64,000 nucleotides of DNA from Acidovorax soli (lineage in GTDB: Bacteria > Pseudomonadota > Gammaproteobacteria > Burkholderiales > Burkholderiaceae_C), in the NCBI RefSeq assembly GCF_014207955.1, contig NZ_JACHLK010000023.1, forward strand, positions 1-64,000, written 5' to 3'. This document shows, piece after piece, positions 26,345-34,921 of this stretch. The position numbers were made by a program, and so were the translations under genes. The notes under the pieces were generated by a model. The model worked only from the letters and a program-made list of their open reading frames with translations. It did no database searches and was not told where the DNA came from. Positions within the stretch are counted from its first letter, which is position 1; the number at the start of each line of letters is the position of its first letter.

Positions 26345-27445
26345 TCAGGTGAAGCGCGCGAACGGGTCCACCAGCGAAGCGATGGTGGGCGTGCCCGGCA
26401 CCCCGACTGCGGCCGCGTTGCCGCGCCGCGCCATCTCGGGCTCCACAGTCACGGGGGCTGCCGCCAGGGGCTGCATGGGCCGCCCGTAGACGCGCCGCAC
26501 CCGGTCCTCCAGCGTGGGGTGGGTGTCGAGCCGGCGCTCCAGCCGGCCGCCACCTTCCACGTCCACCAGCAGCATGTGCTGCACCGAGGGCAGGGCCAGG
26601 CCGGTGTGGCGGTGGTCCTGGGCGTAGCCGGCGGGGGTGTCGCGGCGCTGGCCCATCACCTTGCGCAGCACGCCGCCCAGGCCGTCCTTGCTGCGCGTCC
26701 ACTGCACGGCACGGGCATCGGCCAGGTACTCGCGCTGGCGCGACACGGCGGCCTTGAGCATGCGCCCCGTGAGCCAGCCGGCAAAGCCCGCCAGCATGAT
26801 GGCAGAGCCGAACCACCAGGCCAGGCCGCGCCGCTCGCGCAGCGTGTCGCCGAAGTTGTAGACCAGCTCCAGCCCGAACACCATGCCTGCCAGTTGCATC
26901 TTCAGCCGCGTATCGCCCTCGTGCAGGTGGCTCAGCTCATGGGCCACCATGCCCTGCAGCTCTTCGCGGTTGAGGTAGTCGAGCGCGCCCTCTGTGACGG
27001 CGACCACGGCGTCCTTCTCGTCCCAGCCCGCAGCAAAGGCGTTGATGGCGTCGACGCGCGGCACCACCATCACCTCTGGGCGGCGCATGTTGGCGGCAAT
27101 GCACAGCTCGTCGACGATGTTGGCCAGGCGCTGTTCGGCATGCGAAATCGAGGGCCGCAGCTCGCGTGCCCCGGCCCGCGTGGCCAGCTTGACGCCGCCG
27201 GCCCGCAGGTTGGAGGTCTCCACCCACCAGCCGCCCAGAATGAGCATCAGCGACACGCCCACGTTGGCGGCCAGAAAGCCCGCGGGATAGGGCAGGTTGC
27301 CGGGCAGCACGGCCGCCATCAGCAGCCAGGCCACCACCAGTGCCCCGTGCACGGCTGCCACCAGCAGCACCACGGCGATGGCAAAGCCCAGCAACAGGCG
27401 GCGCGTCTCGCTGCGCGCACTCTCTTGTTGGTTCCAGAATTTCAT
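26345..27445 (-). CDS. M48-family membrane metalloprotease (HtpX-like)
   Basis: A 366-residue zinc protease. Two N-terminal membrane helices (about 18-46 and 57-76) and a further hydrophobic stretch (about 215-230) surround the active site: HELSH at 169-173 gives two zinc His and the catalytic Glu, and REYLADARAVQ supplies the third ligand. The C-terminal tail is low-complexity. It lies 29 bases downstream of a LemA gene in the same direction; LemA/M48 pairs are common and are thought to act together in membrane protein quality control. Its membrane placement and all catalytic residues are intact. Confidence 0.92.
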   Translation of the reverse strand: MKFWNQQESARSETRRLLLGFAIAVVLLVAAVHGALVVAWLLMAAVLPGNLPYPAGFLAANVGVSLMLILGGWWVETSNLRAGGVKLATRAGARELRPSISHAEQRLANIVDELCIAANMRRPEVMVVPRVDAINAFAAGWDEKDAVVAVTEGALDYLNREELQGMVAHELSHLHEGDTRLKMQLAGMVFGLELVYNFGDTLRERRGLAWWFGSAIMLAGFAGWLTGRMLKAAVSRQREYLADARAVQWTRSKDGLGGVLRKVMGQRRDTPAGYAQDHRHTGLALPSVQHMLLVDVEGGGRLERRLDTHPTLEDRVRRVYGRPMQPLAAAPVTVEPEMARRGNAAAVGVPGTPTIASLVDPFARFT

Positions 27446-27474
27446 GGGTCAGTCCCCGCGCTTGCGTGGACTGC

Positions 27475-28068
27475 TCAGAACTGGACTTTGGGAGCAGCGC
27501 GCTCCTCTGCGCTTTGTGTCGATTCGAGCATGGGCGAGCTCACGAAGCCGAGCAGGCGCGCCACGATCAGGTCGGGGAACTGCTGGGCCTGGTCGTTGAA
27601 CTCCAGCACCTGGTCGTTGTAGGCCTGGCGCGCAAAGCCCAGGCGGTTCTCGGTGCTGGTGAGCTCTTCGCTCAGCGATTTCATGGAGGCATCGGCCTTG
27701 AGGTCGGGGTAGGCCTCGGCCAGGGCCATCAGCCGGCCCAGGCTGCCGCCGAGCACGCCCTCGGCCGCGGCCAGGGCGCCCAGGGCATTGGCGCTGGCGG
27801 GGGCCGCGCGGGCTGCCGTGGCGGCACTCTGCGCATTGCCGCGCGCCTTGACCACGGCTTCAAGCGTGGAGGCTTCGTGCGCCATGTAGCCGCGCGCCAC
27901 CTCCACCAGGTTGGGGATCAGGTCGTAGCGCCGCTTGAGCTGCACATCGATCTGTGCGAACGCGTTGGCAATGCGGTTGCGCAATTGCACGAGGCGGTTG
28001 TAGATCATGATGGCCCATACGAACACGACCACCAACACCGCCGAGAAAATCCAGCCTCCAGTAGACAT
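27475..28068 (-). CDS. LemA family protein
   Basis: A 197-residue protein with one N-terminal membrane helix (GWIFSAVLVVVFVWAIMIYN) and a long coiled-coil body. LemA signatures are VQLRNRIANAFAQIDVQLKR, RYDLIPNLVEVARGY and EFNDQAQQFPDLIVARLLGF. It probably faces the periplasm or outer membrane-facing side and partners the M48 protease encoded 29 bases downstream. The function of LemA is poorly known; the gene order is the main clue. Confidence 0.93.
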   Translation of the reverse strand: MSTGGWIFSAVLVVVFVWAIMIYNRLVQLRNRIANAFAQIDVQLKRRYDLIPNLVEVARGYMAHEASTLEAVVKARGNAQSAATAARAAPASANALGALAAAEGVLGGSLGRLMALAEAYPDLKADASMKSLSEELTSTENRLGFARQAYNDQVLEFNDQAQQFPDLIVARLLGFVSSPMLESTQSAEERAAPKVQF

Positions 28069-28261
28069 AGTGCACCTCCGTTGTTGTGAATTGGGGCCTT
28101 GTGTGGCAAGGCCGTTTATGGAGGTTCATCTTATAGACGCAGCTTTTGGCAAGGCCCGATAGCTGAAATCTGCAAGGGAATTGCGCCTGGCTGCGCCGTG
28201 TGCCACCATGTGAGGTTGCCCGAGCGGTAAAAGCCCAGGGCCGCAGGAGGTACCATCGCCC

Positions 28262-28597
28262 ATGAGAAAAATTTACCAACTGCATGTCGAGGGCAAGCAC
28301 CCCGACCGGGTTCTGGACGCTGTCAAGCACGACATCCGCAAGTACATCAAGCGCGAGCGGCGCCGCGACATCCCCGTGGGCGCCGACTTCTGGGACTTCG
28401 ATTGCCGTTTCGGCGCCACGCAGGAGACGGCGGCCGTGGTGCATGTCGCGGCCATCACAGAAGCCATCAACGCCGTGGTGGCCGAGGGCGGCAAGCAGTT
28501 CTACATCGAGATCCTGGCCAAGCCGGGCAAGCGCACGGCGCGGCCTGCCGGGGCGCAGGACCCTGCCGAGGACGAGGGCGACGACGCCGAGGATTGA
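28262..28597 (+). CDS. DUF6172 family protein
   Basis: A 111-residue basic protein with an acidic tail. KHPDRVLDAVKHDIRKYIKR followed by FWDFDCRFG and YIEILAKPGKRT match what I recall of DUF6172. The conserved Asp-Cys and the run of Lys/Arg hint at nucleic-acid contact, but no function is known. It is divergent from lemA and is followed by a good intrinsic terminator. Confidence 0.7.
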   Translation: MRKIYQLHVEGKHPDRVLDAVKHDIRKYIKRERRRDIPVGADFWDFDCRFGATQETAAVVHVAAITEAINAVVAEGGKQFYIEILAKPGKRTARPAGAQDPAEDEGDDAED

Positions 28598-28617
28598 CAG
28601 CCTGGCCGTTGTCCACG

Positions 28618-28653
28618 AGCCGGCTGGCCTTTGACGGGGCCACCGGCTTTTTT
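28618..28653 (+). terminator. Rho-independent terminator after DUF6172
   Basis: AGCCGG (28618-28623) and TGGCC (28625-28629) pair with GGCCA (28638-28642) and CCGGCT (28643-28648), with one bulged C, followed by six T residues (28648-28653). It lies 20 bases past the stop and before the convergent helicase gene. Confidence 0.8.
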
Positions 28654-28677
28654 CATGGCGGGTCGGCCGGACCTGTC

Positions 28678-29997
28678 TTATTCCGCGGGTGTGGGCGGCT
28701 TCTTGCCCTTGGGCCGCGCGGCCAGGGCCGCTGCTTCGGCTTCGGCAGCGGCCAGTGCGGCGCGCAGCTTGTCCTTCTTGCTCGGGCGGCGGCCCTTGAT
28801 GCCGCCGGTGCCGGGCGCGCCCGGGGCAGCGGGGGCCGGGGGCGGGGCCGGCTCGGTCGGCTCGAATCCGGCCACCACCTCCAGCGGCACGCGGATGCCC
28901 TGGCGCTTTTCGATCAGCTGGAAATGTGCCGTGGCCTCGGGCGTCACAAAGCTCACCGCGGTGCCGCTCTCGCCCGCGCGGCCCGTGCGGCCGATGCGGT
29001 GCACATAGTCGTCGGCCGAGCGCGGCAGGTCGTAGTTGACCACCGCGGGCAGTTGCGCAATGTCGATGCCGCGCGCGGCCAGGTCGGTGGTCACCACCAC
29101 CTGCCAGCGCTCGTCCTTGAACTCCTGCAGCACCTGCTTGCGCGAGCCCTGGCTCAGGCCGCCATGGAAGGGGCTGGCATAGATGCCGGCCTTGTAGAGC
29201 TTTTCGGCCACATGCTCGGCCGCGTACTGCGTGGCCACGAAGACCAGCACGCGCGACCAGCCGTGCTCCTGGACCAGGTGGCGCAGCAGCTGCGTGCGGC
29301 GCTTGTCGTCCACCGCGATGGCGCGCTGCGCGATGTCGGGGGTGTGCTCGGGCGTGGCGGCGATCTCCACGCGCACGGGCTGGCGCAGCAGGCCATCGGC
29401 CAGGGCCTGCACGGCCGTGGGGAAGGTGGCCGAGAAGAACAGGTTCTGCCGCCTGGCCGGCAGCAGGGCCAGCACGCGCTGCAGTTCCTCGGCAAAGCCC
29501 AGGTCCAAGAGGCGATCGGCCTCGTCCAGCACCAGGTGGGCCACCTGGCCCAGGCGCAGGGCGTTGTGCTCCACCAGGTCGAGCAGGCGCCCCGGCGTGG
29601 CCACCACCACGTCGGCCCCGCCGCGCAGGGCCATGAGCTGCGGGTTGATGGACACGCCGCCGAATACCACGGCCACCCTGGGGGGCTGCTGCATCAGGTG
29701 GCGTGCCAGATCGCGCAGCACCTCGCCCACCTGGGCCGCCAGCTCGCGCGTGGGCACCAGCACCAGGGCGCGTACCGTGCGCGGCGACTGGCCGGTGGTG
29801 CCCATCTGCACCTGTTGCAGCAGGGGCAGGCCGAAGGCGGCGGTCTTGCCCGAACCGGTCTGCGCGATGCCCAGCAGGTCCTTGCCATCCAGGATGGCCG
29901 GGATCGCCCCGCTCTGGATGGGGGTGGGCGCCGCAAAGCCCAGCGCCTGGGCGGCATGGGCGAGGGCAGGGGAGAGACCGAGGGCGGCAAAGGGCAT
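28678..29997 (-). CDS. DEAD-box ATP-dependent RNA helicase
   Basis: A 439-residue helicase with the full set of motifs: Q motif (FAAPTPIQSGAIPAIL), Walker A AQTGSGKTAAF, PTRELAAQ, ATPGRLLD, DEAD in VLDEADRLLDLG, SATFP, TTDLAARGIDI and HRIGRTGRAGE. A Pro/Ala-rich and basic C-terminal tail (about 385-439) resembles RhlE-type tails. It unwinds short RNA duplexes during ribosome assembly or mRNA decay. The start at 29997 (MPFAALGLSPALAHA) is preferred to much longer frames because it gives the family N-terminus. RhlE assignment is probable, not certain. Confidence 0.93.
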   Translation of the reverse strand: MPFAALGLSPALAHAAQALGFAAPTPIQSGAIPAILDGKDLLGIAQTGSGKTAAFGLPLLQQVQMGTTGQSPRTVRALVLVPTRELAAQVGEVLRDLARHLMQQPPRVAVVFGGVSINPQLMALRGGADVVVATPGRLLDLVEHNALRLGQVAHLVLDEADRLLDLGFAEELQRVLALLPARRQNLFFSATFPTAVQALADGLLRQPVRVEIAATPEHTPDIAQRAIAVDDKRRTQLLRHLVQEHGWSRVLVFVATQYAAEHVAEKLYKAGIYASPFHGGLSQGSRKQVLQEFKDERWQVVVTTDLAARGIDIAQLPAVVNYDLPRSADDYVHRIGRTGRAGESGTAVSFVTPEATAHFQLIEKRQGIRVPLEVVAGFEPTEPAPPPAPAAPGAPGTGGIKGRRPSKKDKLRAALAAAEAEAAALAARPKGKKPPTPAE

Positions 29998-30129
29998 GGG
30001 CTGGGCGCTTGCGCCAACGGGCAAGCGCAGGGTGGATTGGGACAATCCCCCGATTGTCCTGCACTTGGGGCGGGCTGCGCGCAGAGATAATCGGGCCGCA
30101 TACCTCCACCCACGCTGTTGTTCAAGCCC

Positions 30130-30621
30130 ATGGCCATTCCAACCGATCCCTCCGCCATCACGCATGGCATCCAGCTCGCGGTGGCGCCCGTGTTTTTGCT
30201 CACCGCCGTCTCCGGCATGATCGGCGCCGTGGCCGGTCGGCTGGCGCGCATCATCGACCGTGCCCGCACGGTGGAAGACCGCGCCCGTGCCAACAACGAC
30301 CCCGAATACACCGCGCGCGCTTACGCCGAACTCGGCGACCTGCGCCTGCGCGGGCGCCTGGCCAATGGCTGCATCGCGCTCCTGACCTTCTGCGCCTTCC
30401 TCATCGGCATCACCATCATTTTGCTGTTCCTCGGTGAAACCCTGGACTACCAGGCCAACCGCCTGGCCATCGGCGGCTTCCTGGCGGGCGTGGCCTCGTT
30501 CCTGCTCGCGCTGGTGTGCTTTCTGGCCGAGACCGTGATGGCCACGCGCCTGCTCAACTTCCACATGCTGCAGAACGAACTGGGCGCCAACCCGGCCGAC
30601 AAGCCCAAGGAACCCCAATAG
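30130..30621 (+). CDS. DUF2721 family membrane protein
   Basis: A 163-residue protein with about three membrane helices (15-35, 80-102, 113-135). IQLAVAPVFLLTAVSGMIG and AGRLARIIDRARTVED are the DUF2721 signature: the first helix followed by a basic-acidic amphipathic stretch. Function unknown. ATG 30130 is chosen over TTG 30118. It is the first of a run of plus-strand genes with the SUI1 gene starting three bases after its stop. Confidence 0.85.
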   Translation: MAIPTDPSAITHGIQLAVAPVFLLTAVSGMIGAVAGRLARIIDRARTVEDRARANNDPEYTARAYAELGDLRLRGRLANGCIALLTFCAFLIGITIILLFLGETLDYQANRLAIGGFLAGVASFLLALVCFLAETVMATRLLNFHMLQNELGANPADKPKEPQ

Positions 30622-30623
30622 GC

Positions 30624-31016
30624 ATGGCTCCCGCACCCAAGAAATCCCTGTCCGACCTCGCCAGCCTGGGCGGCCTGGTCTACTCCACCGAATCGGGCCG
30701 CATGTGCCCGGACTGCCGCCAACCCATAGGCCAGTGCGCCTGCAAGGAACTGGCCAAGGCGGCCGTGCCCGCGGGCGACGGCATTGTGCGCGTCTCGCGC
30801 GAAACCAAGGGCCGCGGCGGCAAGGCCGTCACCCTGGTCAAGGGCGTGCTGGTCGATGCCGCCGCGCTCGACCAGCTGGGCAAGCAGCTCAAGGCCGCCT
30901 GCGGCTGCGGCGGTACGGTGAAGGATGGCGTGATCGAGGTCCAGGGCGACCATGTGGAGCGCGTAATGGCTGCGCTGCAAAAGCTCGGCCACAAGGTCAA
31001 GCGCGCGGGCGGTTGA
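30624..31016 (+). CDS. SUI1/eIF1-like translation initiation factor (YciH type)
   Basis: A 130-residue bacterial SUI1 protein. The N-terminal part has a possible zinc-binding CPDCRQPIGQCAC motif; the C-terminal SUI1 domain shows VRVSRETKGRGGKAVTLVKG and KAACGCGGTVKDGVIEVQGD. YciH-type proteins influence the fidelity of start-codon choice. AAGGA upstream at 30607-30611 lies inside the DUF2721 gene, so the two are translationally linked. Confidence 0.9.
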   Translation: MAPAPKKSLSDLASLGGLVYSTESGRMCPDCRQPIGQCACKELAKAAVPAGDGIVRVSRETKGRGGKAVTLVKGVLVDAAALDQLGKQLKAACGCGGTVKDGVIEVQGDHVERVMAALQKLGHKVKRAGG

Positions 31017-31035
31017 AAAGAAAGAAAGCCGCGCC

Positions 31036-31251
31036 ATGGACGCCGAAAAGCTGCAGAAGCTGGTCACGATGGAAATGCCCTATGGCAAGCACAAGGGCAC
31101 CTTGCTGGCGGACCTGCCCGGCAATTATCTGAACTGGTTTGCGCGCGAGGGGTTTCCGAAGGGCGAGCTGGGGCAGTTGCTGGCGCTGATGCACGAGATC
31201 GACCACAACGGGCTGTCGGATCTGCTCAGGCCGCTCAGGGGCGGCCGTTAG
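31036..31251 (+). CDS. DUF3820 family small protein
   Basis: A 71-residue protein matching DUF3820 (putative quorum-sensing-regulated virulence factor): MPYGKHKGTLLADLPGNYLN and WFAREGFPKGELGQLLALM are the conserved core. The function is unknown despite the family name. It follows the SUI1 gene by 19 bases and probably shares its transcript. Confidence 0.85.
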   Translation: MDAEKLQKLVTMEMPYGKHKGTLLADLPGNYLNWFAREGFPKGELGQLLALMHEIDHNGLSDLLRPLRGGR

Positions 31252-31298
31252 AAGGCGGTATGCAGGACCAAGGCTGATCTATCCGAAGAAGGAACCGA

Positions 31299-31958
31299 GT
31301 GGAGATTGTTGTTACTTTTTTGATCCTGGTGGCGATCGTTGCGCTGGTGGCCATGGGCGACATCGTTCTCGTGGTCCAACAAATCAGGGCCAGGAGATTG
31401 AAGTCCCCGAAGATCACAGTGGTGAAAGAGGTTGACGAATTTCCCGCCACCCAGCGGTTCATGGGCGTCGACGGGCTGGCCGGAATTGCCATTGATGAGC
31501 TGAACAAAAAGTTGTGCCTGATCCTGGATGGAGGCACTCCCGAACAGAGCTCCAGAAACGTTGTCGGTTATGGAGACATCTTGGCGGTGGAAGTCTTTGA
31601 AGACAAGGATCCAAACCAGGGCGTCAGCGTCAACAGGATCCTGCGCGTGGAACTGCACATCATCGTCAAGAGCACTTCCACACCTACCCACACCATTGTG
31701 TTCCTTGATCGTAGGACGTTTGCCTACACGGCTGCGTACAGAAGCGCAATCAAGCAGGCACGCCATTGGCATGGCGTGCTGCAGGCTGCCGCAGACTCCC
31801 ATGAGATCCATGCAACCCGTGAGCAAGAGCAGGAATCCGCTTCCGCGTTGCCAGTTCATTCTGTGGCCGATGAACTCCGAAAACTCGCCCAGCTGCGCGA
31901 CGAAGGCGTGCTGACCGAGCAGGAATTCCAGCAGCAAAAAGCCAGGCTGCTGGCCTGA
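31299..31958 (+). CDS. Membrane-anchored SHOCT-domain protein
   Basis: A 219-residue protein with one N-terminal helix (VVTFLILVAIVALVAMGDIV), a cytoplasmic middle region and a C-terminal SHOCT domain (VADELRKLAQLRDEGVLTEQ). The GTG at 31299 is preceded by GAAGGAACC. Its codon and base composition are visibly less GC-rich than neighbours, with more A/T third positions, which may mark an acquired gene. SHOCT domains are short oligomerisation modules; no function is implied. A terminator overlaps its last codons. Confidence 0.72.
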   Translation: MEIVVTFLILVAIVALVAMGDIVLVVQQIRARRLKSPKITVVKEVDEFPATQRFMGVDGLAGIAIDELNKKLCLILDGGTPEQSSRNVVGYGDILAVEVFEDKDPNQGVSVNRILRVELHIIVKSTSTPTHTIVFLDRRTFAYTAAYRSAIKQARHWHGVLQAAADSHEIHATREQEQESASALPVHSVADELRKLAQLRDEGVLTEQEFQQQKARLLA

Positions 31959-31978
31959 GGTCCATGCAGCCTGGCTTT
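31938..31978. terminator. Bidirectional terminator overlapping the SHOCT gene end
   Basis: AAAGCCAGGCTGC (31938-31950) and GCAGCCTGGCTTT (31966-31978) form a perfect 13-bp stem with a 15-base loop. On the plus strand it ends in CTTTCTTCC; on the minus strand five U residues follow, serving the NmrA-like gene ending at 31988. The left arm encodes the last residues of the SHOCT protein. Confidence 0.75.
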
Positions 31979-31987
31979 CTTCCTGCG

Positions 31988-32911
31988 TCAGCGGGTGGAG
32001 GCTTGCAGCACCGCCCTGTGTTCCCGCAGGAATTCACGCACCCCTTGCGGCGCCCGCCTGGTCAACTGTTCGAAGCCGCCGGCCACCGTGCCCATGGCAC
32101 CGCTGGCCATGCCGCGCTCCAGATAGACCATCACACCGGCCATCGGTGCAGGCATGCCGGTGGCTTCCAGTTGCATGCGGTAGTCCTCGTCGCTGACTTC
32201 CTCCACGCGGATGCGCACACCGAACTCCTGGTGCACGATGTCGACGACATCCAGCGGGCTCAGTGCCTCGGGGCCGGTGATGTCCAGCGTGTCCGGGTCC
32301 TGCACGTCGCTCTGGGCCAGCGCTTCGGCCGCCGCCACGGCGCATTCCGCGCGGGGGATATAGGCCACACCGGCATCGCGCCGCAGCGTGTGCCATACGC
32401 CGCGGGCCAGGGCGAGGGGCAGGGTGGTGAGCAGCATCTCGGCATAGAAGGCATTGCGCAGCACCACGCGCTCCGGGATGGCGCATGCGGCCAGCATCTG
32501 TTCTGTGGCCCGGTGGTCGGCCACCAGCGCATCGAGTGCACCACCGGGACGCTGTTGCAGTGAGGTGTAGACGATGCGCTGCACGCGCGCGGCCATGGCG
32601 GCTTCGATGGCATGGCGGTGATGGGCCACGCGCACCGGGCCGGCGTGATCGCTGCCGGTGCTTACCAGCAGCATGCGCTGCGCGCCCTGGAAGGCGGTGG
32701 CGAGGCCGTCCGGCTGGCCAAGATCGGCGTGCCGGACCTCCATGCCGGCTTGGGCCAGCGCTTGCGCGCGCTCCGGCGTTCGTGTGGTGCCGATGAGGTG
32801 AGCAGGGGGAGGCGTGTGCGCGAACAGATGCTCTGCGGCAAGGCGTGCGAGATGGCCGCTCACGCCGGTGATGAGAAGGGACGAGGGAAGGGTTGTCGTT
32901 GTCGAATGCAT
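31988..32911 (-). CDS. NmrA/SDR-like NAD(P)H-binding quinone-reductase-type protein
   Basis: A 307-residue atypical SDR. LLITGVSGHLARLAAEHLF is the dinucleotide-binding motif, followed by HLIGTTRTPERAQALAQAGM and EVRHADLGQPDGLATAF. YTSLQQRPGG and LRNAFYAEMLL are like QorB/YtfG quinone reductases. No Tyr-X3-Lys pair is clear. ATG 32911 follows a weak ribosome-binding site. It is transcribed alone; a possible promoter lies near 33158-33188, giving a long leader. Confidence 0.8.
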   Translation of the reverse strand: MHSTTTTLPSSLLITGVSGHLARLAAEHLFAHTPPPAHLIGTTRTPERAQALAQAGMEVRHADLGQPDGLATAFQGAQRMLLVSTGSDHAGPVRVAHHRHAIEAAMAARVQRIVYTSLQQRPGGALDALVADHRATEQMLAACAIPERVVLRNAFYAEMLLTTLPLALARGVWHTLRRDAGVAYIPRAECAVAAAEALAQSDVQDPDTLDITGPEALSPLDVVDIVHQEFGVRIRVEEVSDEDYRMQLEATGMPAPMAGVMVYLERGMASGAMGTVAGGFEQLTRRAPQGVREFLREHRAVLQASTR

Positions 32912-33157
32912 GACAGGTCTTTCGATGGCCCTGGCGGCCCACTGCGCAGCGAATGCACTTGAAAGCGGGAACGGAACCGCCGGAACAAGGGTGTGGAGCA
33001 GCCGCGGGCCAGCGGCGCTGATCCGTTGCCGGCAGCGCGGTCCGTTCCACAAAGGGTGCTGATGGTGGCCTGGCCGGGCGTGCGCCGCAGGGGGCGGGCC
33101 CGGCGAGTGGCGCGGTTCAGCAGGTCAGGCGATGATGAAGACCAATGTCATGGCGCC

Positions 33158-33188
33158 AGTATAGGCGCGGTGTTGGGCTTGGGCGCAA
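33158..33188 (-). promoter_or_regulatory. Possible minus-strand promoter upstream of the NmrA-like gene
   Basis: On the minus strand TTGCGC (33183-33188) and TATACT (33158-33163) are 19 bases apart. Transcription would begin near 33151, at an ATG opening an eight-codon frame (33125-33151, Met-Thr-Leu-Val-Phe-Ile-Ile-Ala), and run about 240 bases to the start at 32911. Apart from this, bases 32912-33204 hold no gene that I can support. Confidence 0.3.
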
Positions 33189-33204
33189 GGCCCCAGGCCT
33201 TGGT

Positions 33205-34047
33205 TCAACTGCCCTCGGTCCACAGCACCGGAAACAGCGCATGCGCCATCGGCGCCCCCGCCGGCAGCTCATCCACCAGCCCCGGAAAATCCGGCGAGGT
33301 TTTCCAGCGCCGTGGCGCATGGGTGATGTCGTCGCCGATCATGCGCACCGAGAACACGCGGCGCCGGCGCCCAGGCTCCAGGCCGGCCGAGGCGTGCAGC
33401 GTGAGCATGTTGAAGGCGATCGCATCGCCCGGCTCCACAGCCCAGCCGCGGATGTCATAAGCCGCGCGGTCGGCCTCGATGTCGGGCAGGTCGGCCAGGG
33501 CGCCTTCGGGGAACCATTTCGCCTCGTTGGTCATGAAGGTGCGCGGCATCAGCCAGGGGCCGCGGTGCGAGCCGGCCACCAGCTCCAGCGTGGACGCGCG
33601 CGAGACGGGGTCGACGGGGATCCAGAAGCTCACGTTCTGGCTGCCCTCGATGTTGTAGTAGGGCTGGTCCTGGTGCCAGGGCGTGCGCTGGCGCGTGCCC
33701 GACTCCTTGGTGAGCATGTGGTCGTGGTACAGCCTTATCTTTTGACTGCCCGTGAGCTTGCCCGCGATTTCGGGCAGTGCCGATTGCGAGATCACGTCCC
33801 AGTAGGCGGGGATCTCCTGCCAGTTGCAGAAGTCCTCGATGAAGAAGCCCGGGTCATCGGCCCGGCTGGCCACCTTGGCGCGCGGGCTGGGTGCGGCCAG
33901 GTTGGCATCGATGCCTTCGCGCAGCCGTGCCACCTCGGCGGGGCGCAGCACGCCGCGCAGGCAGACCACGCCATCGCGCGCGAACTTCTCGGCCATGGCG
34001 CTGGCGGGGGACTGGGCGTTGAATTCGCCAGGGTGGTTGGTCAGCAT
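33205..34047 (-). CDS. Phytanoyl-CoA dioxygenase (PhyH) family enzyme
   Basis: A 280-residue Fe(II)/2-oxoglutarate-dependent oxygenase. The iron ligands are in TPWHQDQPYYN (His-X-Asp) and the distal His of MLTLHASAGLE, with Arg residues in RRRRVFSVR for 2-oxoglutarate. WQEIPAYWDVISQSALPEIA is also typical of the family. It hydroxylates a small substrate; bacterial members act on osmolytes, siderophores, phosphonates or antibiotics. It is divergent from an AraC-type regulator at 34141 that probably controls it. Confidence 0.9.
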   Translation of the reverse strand: MLTNHPGEFNAQSPASAMAEKFARDGVVCLRGVLRPAEVARLREGIDANLAAPSPRAKVASRADDPGFFIEDFCNWQEIPAYWDVISQSALPEIAGKLTGSQKIRLYHDHMLTKESGTRQRTPWHQDQPYYNIEGSQNVSFWIPVDPVSRASTLELVAGSHRGPWLMPRTFMTNEAKWFPEGALADLPDIEADRAAYDIRGWAVEPGDAIAFNMLTLHASAGLEPGRRRRVFSVRMIGDDITHAPRRWKTSPDFPGLVDELPAGAPMAHALFPVLWTEGS

Positions 34048-34097
34048 GGGGGCGACTCCTTTGGATGGGTTGTGCGGACAGGCAGAATCAGTCTAAA

Positions 34098-34115
34098 TTG
34101 GCTAGATTCAACCAA
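34098..34115. promoter_or_regulatory. Candidate AraC operator between PhyH and AraC genes
   Basis: TTGG (34098-34101) and CCAA (34112-34115) form an inverted repeat with a 10-base AT-rich spacer in the 93-bp divergent intergenic region. It is short and of modest significance. Confidence 0.3.
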
Positions 34116-34140
34116 ATACGCCTGATCGGACAAGCAATCA

Positions 34141-34911
34141 ATGGAGCCAGACAAGATGGAGCAGGAGGCCACTTTCCCGCTGCTGTTCAAGGTCGTGCAC
34201 CTGCAGCCCGGCAGCGCCGACCCGCCCGACAGCCATGCCGCAGGGCAGTTCGTGCATGCGCTGTCGGGCGTGATCGAGGTGGGCATGGGCGGTCAGGTAT
34301 TCCTGGCGCCGCCGCAGTACGGCGTGTGGATACCGCCGCACCTGGAGCATGCCTCCCACAACCGCCATGCGGCGAGCTATGCCACGGTCTATGTGCCCGA
34401 GCCCTTGTGCGCAGCGCTGCCGGCGCATGCCTGCACCATGGTCATCAGCCCGCTGATCCAGGCCGTGCTGGACACCTTGCGCGAGCGCGGCATCGGGGCC
34501 CCGCACAGCGCGCCCGAGCAGCGCCTGTTCGCGGTACTGCTGGACGAACTGCGCGTGGCGCCGGGCCACGACAGCTACCTGCCGACCTCGCAGGACCCGC
34601 TGCTCGCACGGGTGCTCGATGCCCTGCAGGCGAGCCCCTGGGACGGCCGCTCGCTGGCCGAATGGGCCGCCAGCGTGCACACCACCGAACGCACCCTGGC
34701 GCGGCGCTGCGAGCGTGACCTGCACATGTCCCTGGGCGAATGGCGCCAGCGCCTGAAGGTGGTGCGCGGCATCGCGCTGCTGGAGGCTGGCCGTGCGGTC
34801 AAGGAGGTGGCGCTGGAGCTGGGCTACAGCGCGCCCTCGGCCTTCATCGCCATGTTCCACAAGCAGCTGGGCATGACGCCGCAGGCCTATCTGCGGCAAA
34901 AGACCGGCTGA
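34141..34911 (+). CDS. AraC-family regulator with cupin sensing domain
   Basis: A 256-residue regulator. The N-terminal cupin (SHAAGQFVHALSGVIEVGMG, YGVWIPPHLEHASH) resembles those that bind small ligands via a His cluster. The C-terminal double HTH is LAEWAASVHTTERTLARRCE and VKEVALELGYSAPSAFIAMF. It is divergent from the PhyH gene, its probable target. An internal ATG at 34156 (MEQEATF) is an alternative start. Confidence 0.9.
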   Translation: MEPDKMEQEATFPLLFKVVHLQPGSADPPDSHAAGQFVHALSGVIEVGMGGQVFLAPPQYGVWIPPHLEHASHNRHAASYATVYVPEPLCAALPAHACTMVISPLIQAVLDTLRERGIGAPHSAPEQRLFAVLLDELRVAPGHDSYLPTSQDPLLARVLDALQASPWDGRSLAEWAASVHTTERTLARRCERDLHMSLGEWRQRLKVVRGIALLEAGRAVKEVALELGYSAPSAFIAMFHKQLGMTPQAYLRQKTG

Positions 34912-34921
34912 CGGACCGCGC

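Noticed and set aside
33125..33151. Eight-codon frame just downstream of a possible minus-strand promoter (Met-Thr-Leu-Val-Phe-Ile-Ile-Ala)
   Set aside because: It has no attenuator-like structure and no amino-acid gene after it; it may be chance, so it is mentioned only within the promoter entry.
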